Assembly (NCBI GenBank): GCA_017501255.1
Contig: JAFVXE010000014.1
Span: 62,001 to 126,000 of the forward strand
Length of the DNA stretch: 64,000 nucleotides
Direction: 5' to 3'
Origin: Clostridia bacterium
Lineage (GTDB): Bacteria > Bacillota > Clostridia > Christensenellales > Aristaeellaceae
This document shows positions 58,526-64,000 of the stretch, piece by piece (the stretch's first letter is position 1; each line of letters starts with the position of its first letter). The notes under the pieces are model-generated. The model was not told the DNA's origin. It ran no database searches and saw only the letters and a program-made list of their open reading frames with translations. The position numbers were made by a program, and so were the translations under genes.

Positions 58526-59182
58526 TTATTTCACCCTGCCTTTCGTAGGAGGTTTAATGGAGGAATGCGCAGGCACTTTCTTTCCCCTGGTCACTCGTTC
58601 AAGGGTTTCGCCAATGGCTTCTGCCAATACCACCGCCAAAAGGCCAGCGATCACCATGGCATCAAAAGCACCGGCGCCGCCGATGATCAATGTCTGCTGT
58701 ACACCGTTCATTTGATTCAGTATTGCAACCGTTATATCCGCAAGCATGACCCCCAGCACGCCGCAGATAAAGGCCCCTCGCCTTGAGCGACCAAAAGCAT
58801 ATGCAACAATACCGGCCACAACCCCATTCAGATACATGGGATCAAAGGGCAACTGTTCCGGTTCGTCTGGAAGAATCAATGCAGAAACAGCATACACGAT
58901 CGCACCTGTTACCACGGAACCAAGCAAAGCCCGGATGCGTTCCTTGTTCGTACCGGCACGAATAAGCAAATAGGCACAGATACCAAGGGGAATCAGGCCT
59001 CCGCCAATGCTGATTTCAAACAGGCCGAATTTCAGATTGGGCAACAGCGTGCCAAAGAACATCATCGCTATGAGAATCAAGGCCATACGGTCTGTCAGGT
59101 ACATCCTGTCCAAAACCCGCTGGGCCACGCCAAAGAAAACAAATATCGCCGCCACTGTCAGCAGCACCATTCCAATGGACAT
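58526..59182 (-). CDS. DUF1614-like membrane protein
   Basis: A 218-residue integral membrane protein with about six hydrophobic segments (SIGMVLLTVAAIFVFFG, MALILIAMMFFGTLLP, GGGLIPLGICAYLLI and others) and the sequence GGAGAFDAMVIAGLLAVVLAE typical of DUF1614. Function unknown. The ATG at 59182 has AGAAAGG nine bases upstream; an ATG at 59191 is too close to it. The much longer open frame to 60025 is antisense to other genes and rejected. Next to spoIIP with one base between, so probably one operon. Confidence 0.8.
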   Translation of the reverse strand: MSIGMVLLTVAAIFVFFGVAQRVLDRMYLTDRMALILIAMMFFGTLLPNLKFGLFEISIGGGLIPLGICAYLLIRAGTNKERIRALLGSVVTGAIVYAVSALILPDEPEQLPFDPMYLNGVVAGIVAYAFGRSRRGAFICGVLGVMLADITVAILNQMNGVQQTLIIGGAGAFDAMVIAGLLAVVLAEAIGETLERVTRGKKVPAHSSIKPPTKGRVK

Positions 59183-59272
59183 TACAGACATCCTTTCTGT
59201 GTCAGAAGACAGGGATACTTTTCCCGAAAAAGAGGAAAAACATACCCAATGCACGAGTATAGATGCTGCATC

Positions 59273-59301
59273 TTTCCAACCGGTCTGATTTGTGGTATAC
59301 T
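59273..59301 (+). promoter_or_regulatory. Promoter of the 59.3-61.9 kb unit
   Basis: TTTCCA (59273-59278), 17-base spacer, TATACT (59296-59301) with a TGG extension, 61 bases upstream of the first start. Confidence 0.55.
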
Positions 59302-59362
59302 GCAATGTGGTAACATTCTGCTTATACCGCATCATTTGTTTGATTGAAGGAGGCGACCAGCG

Positions 59363-60007
59363 GTGACAAAGGAAACTTTGGATCTGGTAATTGCTGGTTT
59401 GGGTAGTCAACCTGTTGCTTTTGCGTGCTTTGTTTTGGCTCGGATGGCGCAGAATAAAGGACTGGATGTACAGATTCTGGAGCCGCAGGATACCGGTTGC
59501 AAAGCGCTGGCGCACGTGCGTATTGGTCAGAAGGCATCCCGCAATCCCATTGGACAGGGCGAGGCGGACGTGCTGATTGGTCTGGAGCCTGTCGATGCGC
59601 TCAAGGCGGTTTCTTTCCTCAAGAAAGATGGTCTTGCTGTGATCAATGGGCCTGAAAAGCTGACCAATGAGATGCTCGCAACCTCTTTCCCCGACATGAA
59701 AGAGCCACTTTCCCTGCTCGACGGCTATCAGGTGGAGCATCAGGATACGCTCACTTTGGCCAAGAAAATGGGCGCACCCATTGCTTTGGTTACCATTCTG
59801 CTGGGGATGCTGAGCAAGCACCTGCCTTTTTCTGAATTTGACTGGAAGCACGCCATTGGTTCTTCTGTTCCCCGCAAAACCTTTGCTGTCAATATGAATG
59901 CCTTTATGGTGGGCCGTGGCAAGGCGGAAGCGGAACCGGTCAAATGCAATCTGATGGACGAAACCCTGACAAAGAAGGATGACGAATGCTCCGAAACAAC
60001 TATGTAA
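59363..60007 (+). CDS. Orphan 2-oxoacid:ferredoxin oxidoreductase gamma-type subunit
   Basis: A 214-residue protein with the POR gamma/indolepyruvate oxidoreductase beta domain: LVIAGLGSQPVAFACFVLARMAQ at the N-terminus, AHVRIGQKASRNPIGQGEADVLIGLEPVDAL split in the middle and VNMNAFMVGRGKAEAE near the end. The domain normally binds with a TPP-containing subunit to oxidise 2-oxoacids. No alpha or TPP subunit is visible in the window, so its partner must be elsewhere or it has another role. The GTG at 59363 has GGAGG upstream. Its end overlaps alr by 22 bases. Confidence 0.8.
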   Translation: MTKETLDLVIAGLGSQPVAFACFVLARMAQNKGLDVQILEPQDTGCKALAHVRIGQKASRNPIGQGEADVLIGLEPVDALKAVSFLKKDGLAVINGPEKLTNEMLATSFPDMKEPLSLLDGYQVEHQDTLTLAKKMGAPIALVTILLGMLSKHLPFSEFDWKHAIGSSVPRKTFAVNMNAFMVGRGKAEAEPVKCNLMDETLTKKDDECSETTM

Positions 60008-61101
60008 CGGTTGACCTTGCGGCAATCCGCAACAATTATCAGGTTCTGCGCAACTGTGTGCCGCCCCATGTGCGGGTGATGCCTGTTATCAAAGCAGATG
60101 CCTATGGCCATGGTATGATCCCTGTGGCAAAAACGTTGCAGATGCTGGGCGTTGAAGACTTCGCCGTGGCATTGGTGGAAGAAGGGATTGCCCTTCGGCG
60201 TGCCGGAATCACGGCCCGTATTCTGGTGCTGGGCGCAACCATGCCAGATGCGGTGAATGAAGCAGTAACCAATGACCTGACCCAGACTGTTTTCTCCGCA
60301 GAGATGGTTGAATGGATCAATCAGGCAGCGGCCCGCAAGCATAAGACAGCAACGGTTCATATCAAGCTGGATACAGGCATGAACCGGATCGGTCTGCGAA
60401 CAAAGGAAGAGGCAAATGCTCTGTCTGCTGCACTGAATGCAGCGGCCAATGTAAAACCAACCGGTATTTACACCCACTTTGCTTCTGCGGATGAACCCCT
60501 GGAAGATGGCAGCCTGAATGAATACAGCCATCGTCAGCTGGAACGATTCCACGAGCTTCGCAGTTGCTTTGATGAAAGCATTCCCGCTCACGTAGCCAAC
60601 AGCGCCATGAGCCTTTTGGCACCGGAAGCCTATTTTTCCATGATCCGGGAAGGGATTTCCCTCTACGGCTATCCGCCTGTCAAAACGGTGCTTTCCTTTA
60701 CCCATGCCCTCAGCTGGCGCAGTGAGATCGTCCATATCAAGGAGATCCAGAAAGGTGAGACCATCGGATATGGCAGAACCTTTACAGCAGATAAGGATAT
60801 GCGGATTGCAACCATTGCGGTAGGCTATGGCGACGGCTATCACCGGACGATCAGCAACAAAGGCCAGATGCTGATCTGCGGCAAAAGAGCGCCCATCGTG
60901 GGAAGAATCTGTATGGATCAGACCATGGTGGACGTGACGGACATTCCGCATGCACAGGTGGGGGAAGAAGTTATTCTGATCGGCACGCAAGGCAACGAAA
61001 CCATCACAGCCGAAGAAGTGGCCCAGTGGGCCGATACCATCAGCTATGAAGTGCTGCTTGGCATCACAGCCCGTGTTCCCCGGCTGTATATGAATGCCTG
61101 A
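59986..61101 (+). CDS. alr: Alanine racemase
   Basis: A 371-residue PLP enzyme that interconverts L- and D-alanine for the cell wall. The PLP lysine is in VMPVIKADAYGHG (Lys 36) and the second catalytic residue, a tyrosine, in IAVGYGDGYHR. The TIM barrel and C-terminal beta domain are complete. The ATG lies inside the end of the upstream oxidoreductase-subunit gene (22-base overlap), implying coupling. D-Ala from this enzyme is the substrate of the wall-precursor pathway trimmed by the M15B proteins elsewhere in the window. Confidence 0.95.
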   Translation: MLRNNYVTVDLAAIRNNYQVLRNCVPPHVRVMPVIKADAYGHGMIPVAKTLQMLGVEDFAVALVEEGIALRRAGITARILVLGATMPDAVNEAVTNDLTQTVFSAEMVEWINQAAARKHKTATVHIKLDTGMNRIGLRTKEEANALSAALNAAANVKPTGIYTHFASADEPLEDGSLNEYSHRQLERFHELRSCFDESIPAHVANSAMSLLAPEAYFSMIREGISLYGYPPVKTVLSFTHALSWRSEIVHIKEIQKGETIGYGRTFTADKDMRIATIAVGYGDGYHRTISNKGQMLICGKRAPIVGRICMDQTMVDVTDIPHAQVGEEVILIGTQGNETITAEEVAQWADTISYEVLLGITARVPRLYMNA

Positions 61102-61132
61102 AATGATTTTCCGGCAGAGAAAGGAATCAACT

Positions 61133-61942
61133 ATGCAACAGAAAAAGAAGAACGACAAACAGCCTCAGCTGGTGGTCAAACCTATTCTGATCGGCGAATG
61201 GAACAGCAAGGAAGCCTATCGGCTGGCTCCCAAGCGGGCGCTTTCCATCCTGCTGGTGGCTGTGGTCTATGTGTTTTTCAGTGTGATGGCAGGCTTTGAG
61301 AATCCGATTCTCCGGGTCGTTATTTCCCTTTCCATCATTGGTGTGGTATTTTTCTATCAGTACACCAAGGGAATGGAATTGGGCGAAAAAGATGCTGCCT
61401 TTTCTGAAATCATGTACGAAAGGCAGCAGGAAGGCCGGCCAGTATCCGAAGAAGACCGCCGCCGCTGTTTTCATCCTTTCCGGGGAATGTTTGCTTCCTT
61501 CCTGGGTGCATTGCCCTTTGTGATCATTTGCCTTGTATATGCCTTTATGGCAAAGCCCTGGCAGTATCAGCTGGGCATTTTGCCCTCCTGGACCAAGAAT
61601 ATGCTGGCTCACAATGAGATGGGCGATGCTCTTTCCTACTACAACATTAGCCGAAGCATCGGTACCACGGATATTTTCCGTATTATCGTACGCTGCCTGA
61701 CGCTTCCCTTTATCAACATTGCCACGGTATTCGGCAATAAGCCCCTTTTGTGGGCCGAGCGCCTTGCTGCTTTGTTTGTTCTGATTCCTCCGGCAGGGTT
61801 CGGCATTGGCTACTCTCGTGGTCATGCTCTCCGTACCCGCATCAACACCGGCATTATGCAGGGTGTTGAAAAGAAAAAGCGCAAGGAACGCAAAGCCCGC
61901 AAACAGCGCCAGCGCAGTTCCTCGCCGGAAAGGCTGATCTGA
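61133..61942 (+). CDS. Membrane protein of unknown function
   Basis: A 269-residue protein with a basic, Gln/Lys-rich N-terminus and four to five membrane segments: about 36-56 (ILLVAVVYVFFSVMAGF), 60-78 (LRVVISLSIIGVVFFYQY), 115-137 (FLGALPFVIICLVYAFMA), a possible one near 185 and 222-240 (LAALFVLIPPAGFGIGYS). It ends in a very basic tail (KKKRKERKARKQRQR). Start 61133 is chosen over 61094 because AAAGGA precedes it. It sits between alr and rsmD. No family recognised. Confidence 0.7.
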   Translation: MQQKKKNDKQPQLVVKPILIGEWNSKEAYRLAPKRALSILLVAVVYVFFSVMAGFENPILRVVISLSIIGVVFFYQYTKGMELGEKDAAFSEIMYERQQEGRPVSEEDRRRCFHPFRGMFASFLGALPFVIICLVYAFMAKPWQYQLGILPSWTKNMLAHNEMGDALSYYNISRSIGTTDIFRIIVRCLTLPFINIATVFGNKPLLWAERLAALFVLIPPAGFGIGYSRGHALRTRINTGIMQGVEKKKRKERKARKQRQRSSSPERLI

Positions 61943-61945
61943 TCC

Positions 61946-62512
61946 ATGCGCATTATCGCAGGACGAGCCAGGGGCACGCAGTTGCTGGCTCCTAAAGGGA
62001 TGGATACCCGTCCCACACAGGATAAAGTGAAAGAATCTCTGTTCAGCATGATCCAGTTTGATGTGCCGGATGCCTGTGTGCTGGATTTGTTCGCCGGCAG
62101 CGGTGCCCTTGCGCTGGAGAGCCTGAGCCGCGGGGCAGAATCTGCCGTTTTGGTGGACAAAAGCCGAGAGGCATTGGACTGTATCCGCAAGAATGCCGCC
62201 AAGATGCGTGTGGAAGAGCAGGTGACCATTCTTCCGGTGGATTGGTCGCAGGCGCTTGTGAAATGCAAGCAAAGCGGAAGATCCTTTGATCTGGTATTTC
62301 TTGATCCACCCTACCGGATGACTGAACTGGGGGAAATGTGCCAGCGGATGCAGGAACTTTCCCTGCTGAATGAGGATGCGATGCTGGTTCTGGAACACCG
62401 GACCGGTATCGAATTGAAAATGCCAGCCGGTTTTGTGCTGGAAAAGGAACGCACCTATGGCGAAACACAGATTCATTTCTACCGCTACGAGGAGGAAAGC
62501 CATGAATCGTGA
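61946..62512 (+). CDS. rsmD: 16S rRNA (guanine(966)-N(2))-methyltransferase RsmD
   Basis: A 188-residue SAM-dependent methyltransferase that modifies G966 in the small subunit. Landmarks: MRIIAGRARGTQLLAPKG, TRPTQDKVKESLFSMI, SAM site VLDLFAGSGALALE and catalytic DPPY in LVFLDPPYRM. It starts 3 bases after the membrane protein gene and overlaps coaD by 11 bases; rsmD-coaD is a widely conserved pair. Confidence 0.95.
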   Translation: MRIIAGRARGTQLLAPKGMDTRPTQDKVKESLFSMIQFDVPDACVLDLFAGSGALALESLSRGAESAVLVDKSREALDCIRKNAAKMRVEEQVTILPVDWSQALVKCKQSGRSFDLVFLDPPYRMTELGEMCQRMQELSLLNEDAMLVLEHRTGIELKMPAGFVLEKERTYGETQIHFYRYEEESHES

Positions 62513-62993
62513 CCTTTGCGTATATGCGGGCAGTTTTGATCCCGTTACCACCGGTCATCTGGATATCATCCGCAGAGGGGCAGCCATTTTTCCCCGAATG
62601 ATTGTTGCCATTTTGTGTAATCCTTCCAAAAAGGGAGCTTTCTCCATGGAAGAGCGGCTCTCCATGCTGAAAAAGAGCTGTGCAGATTTGCCCAATGTGT
62701 CCTTTGACAGCTTTGATGGCCTTTTGGCCGATTATTTGCGAAAGAAGGAGGCTGGCATCATTCTTCGCGGTCTTCGCAATTTCAGCGATTTTGAAAGCGA
62801 ATTCCAGATGGCACAGCTGAACCGGCAGCTGAATCCGGACATTGAAACCTTTTTCCTGATGGCCTCGCCGGAGCACGTATTTGTCAGCTCCAGCGCAGTG
62901 CGGGAAATTGCGATGTTTGGAGGAGATATCTCACCCTATGTGCCAGCTCACATTGCTGAAGAAGTAGCCCGAAAACTTCGCCCGATCAAATAA
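62502..62993 (+). CDS. coaD: Phosphopantetheine adenylyltransferase
   Basis: A 163-residue nucleotidyltransferase for the fourth step of coenzyme A synthesis. Motifs: YAGSFDPVTTGHLDIIRR with the T/HxGH site, LRGLRNFSDFESEFQMA and VSSSAVREIAMFGGDISPYVP split. The ATG at 62502 is chosen, behind GGAGGAAAG, over the longer frame that runs into rsmD. Standard length. Confidence 0.96.
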   Translation: MNRDLCVYAGSFDPVTTGHLDIIRRGAAIFPRMIVAILCNPSKKGAFSMEERLSMLKKSCADLPNVSFDSFDGLLADYLRKKEAGIILRGLRNFSDFESEFQMAQLNRQLNPDIETFFLMASPEHVFVSSSAVREIAMFGGDISPYVPAHIAEEVARKLRPIK

Positions 62994-63006
62994 AGGAGGA
63001 AAGCGT

Positions 63007-63642
63007 ATGCAGAGAGCCGAGAAGCAGAATGCATTCCGTCAGTTGATGGACAACCTGGAAATGCTGATCCAGGGTGCCAGCAAAGTTCCTTTTACCAACA
63101 ACTATATGATCGACCGGGATAAGGCTATTCGCCTGATCACCACCGCCAAGGAAGAACTGCCTTCTGTGATTCTGGAATGCGAAGGCATTGTCAAGAATCA
63201 GAATGCCATCCTTAGCAATGCCAATGAGCGTGCTCAGCATGTGCAGGCGGAGGCCACTTCCCGTGCCACCCAGTACTATAACGATGCTCAGGCCAAAGCC
63301 AAACAGACCATGGCTGCTGCCACCCAACAGGCCAACGACGCTGTGGCTGCCGCTCAGCAGCAGGCCGCTGCTTTGGTCCGGGAAGCGCAGGAACAGGCGG
63401 CTTCCATTATGGCTGAAGCACAGAAACGGGCTGATCAGATGGTCAGCGAGCAGGAGATCCTTGCCCGTGCCCGCATGGATGCAGAAGAGCTGAAACAGTC
63501 CACCCAGGAGGAAGTGGAAAGACTGTACACGGACGTGTACCGCCACATTGATGATGTGCTGGCTCAGCTTGACCGTTCCATCAGCGAAAAACTGACAGAC
63601 ATTCGCCTGACCCGTCAGCAGATTGACCAGAGTATGCGCTGA
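63007..63642 (+). CDS. Coiled-coil protein, DivIVA/ATPase-subunit-like
   Basis: A 211-residue soluble protein dominated by a long coiled coil (about residues 60-200) rich in Ala, Gln and Glu, with repeated AxxxA/QAxA heptad units (for example AAATQQANDAVAAAQQQ and AREAQEQAASIMAEAQ-like stretches). The N-terminal DNLEMLIQGASKVPFTNNYMID split and IDRDKAIRLI resemble clostridial proteins found beside rsmD-coaD and related to DivIVA or ATP synthase b subunits. AAAGGAGG precedes the ATG, 13 bases after coaD. A scaffold role is likely; no specific function. Confidence 0.75.
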   Translation: MQRAEKQNAFRQLMDNLEMLIQGASKVPFTNNYMIDRDKAIRLITTAKEELPSVILECEGIVKNQNAILSNANERAQHVQAEATSRATQYYNDAQAKAKQTMAAATQQANDAVAAAQQQAAALVREAQEQAASIMAEAQKRADQMVSEQEILARARMDAEELKQSTQEEVERLYTDVYRHIDDVLAQLDRSISEKLTDIRLTRQQIDQSMR

Positions 63643-63736
63643 TTTCTCTTTCATCCAGTCTTTGGTATGATTGTTTCTTCCAGTCTGCGGCCATAATAAC
63701 TGCGAATGAGCAGGGCTTTGGCGGAGGTGGAATCAG

Positions 63737-64000
63737 ATGTCAAAAACGAGTCTGTCCCTATGTGTCATGATCGCAACCTTGCTTGCGGTGGTGGCACTTT
63801 TCTTTTTGCCAAAGCCGCAGGCGCAGATCATTTCCACCACGACGGTGAAACCCGGCATGGTACAGAAAACCTGTATGCTGGATGGTGAAGCTGGTTTTGG
63901 CGATCGTCAGCCCCTGATTTCACCGCTGAGCGGACAAGTGGAGCAAGTGTATGTGAAAAGCGGACAGTTGGTTGAAAAGGGACAGCTTTTGTTTCGATTA
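63737..64000 (+). CDS. HlyD/RND-type membrane fusion protein, 3' end outside window
   Basis: The first 88 codons of a frame that is open at the right edge. An N-terminal hydrophobic segment (about 5-24, LCVMIATLLAVVALFFLP) is followed by ISTTTVKPGMVQKTCMLDGEAG and then a biotinyl-lipoyl-like motif ISPLSGQVEQVYVKSGQLVEKGQLLFRL split. This is how periplasmic adaptor proteins of efflux pumps begin. GGAGGTGG precedes the ATG. The transporter partner would lie beyond the window. Confidence 0.75.
   Translation, partial: MSKTSLSLCVMIATLLAVVALFFLPKPQAQIISTTTVKPGMVQKTCMLDGEAGFGDRQPLISPLSGQVEQVYVKSGQLVEKGQLLFRL

Noticed and set aside
59183..60025. N-terminal extension of the DUF1614-like protein to 499 residues
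   Set aside because: The extension is antisense to the oxidoreductase subunit gene and lacks membrane segments; a good start with Shine-Dalgarno exists at 59182.

Overview
The window reads as chromosomal DNA of a Gram-positive, low-to-mid GC Firmicute of the class Clostridia. Supporting genes are the CtsR-McsA-McsB-ClpC arginine-phosphorylation/proteolysis operon, a SpoIIP homologue, a GerM-domain protein, RqcH, the mitomycin repair pair MrfA/MrfB, a T-box in front of serS, YitT, YerC and a long HflX with a clostridial-type N-terminal domain. A Christensenellales-like gut or rumen lineage is possible, but this is a guess from gene style. I see no phage, insertion sequence, CRISPR array, rRNA or tRNA gene. 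Nearly all of the sequence is coding, and most genes start behind a clear Shine-Dalgarno sequence.

Layout. 1-2.3 kb: the end of mtnA and a serine hydrolase. 2.4-7.0 kb: an XRE-cupin regulator followed by potA-potB-potC-potD (polyamine import), with repeat operators over the promoter. 7.0-9.5 kb: an acetyltransferase, a secreted protein of unknown function, YitT and a possible short transcript. 9.6-13.2 kb: a GH31 alpha-xylosidase and an atypical amidase. 13.5-17.8 kb: a three-gene surface cassette of MBOAT acyltransferase, DHHW/AlgX-like protein and a membrane-anchored RCC1-repeat protein. 18-21.1 kb: an M20 amidohydrolase and a putative glycoside hydrolase. 21.1-26.4 kb (minus strand): mrfA-mrfB (DNA repair), a TPR protein and an SPL-type radical SAM protein. 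26.4-31.1 kb (minus): ctsR-mcsA-mcsB-clpC behind a textbook CtsR operator. 31.2-34.4 kb (minus): gerM, a fused rph-rdgB and a YfcE phosphoesterase, the order known from Bacillus gerM-rph-ysnA-ysnB. 34.5-36.9 kb: rqcH and an acetyltransferase. 36.9-40.4 kb (minus): a frameshifted beta-phosphoglucomutase, then tldD-tldE. 40.5-44.4 kb: iscR-iscS-iscU behind an IscR-type operator, then hflX. 44.4-48.9 kb: three M15B carboxypeptidase paralogues around parA-parB, the third without its zinc ligands. 48.9-52.7 kb: recQ, an acetyltransferase, and serS with its T-box. 52.7-59.2 kb (minus): yerC-pcrA-ligA, then a DUF1614-like membrane protein and spoIIP. 59.3-64 kb: an orphan oxidoreductase gamma subunit, alr, a membrane protein, rsmD-coaD, a coiled-coil protein and the start of an HlyD-like adaptor.

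Most of this is conserved housekeeping. The points most worth a second look are the surface cassette at 13.5-17.8 kb, the M15B trio with an apparent pseudoenzyme, the JAMM-like domain on HflX, a LexA-like box on the mrfAB promoter, and the broken pgmB. I do not find an obviously novel defence or mobile system.
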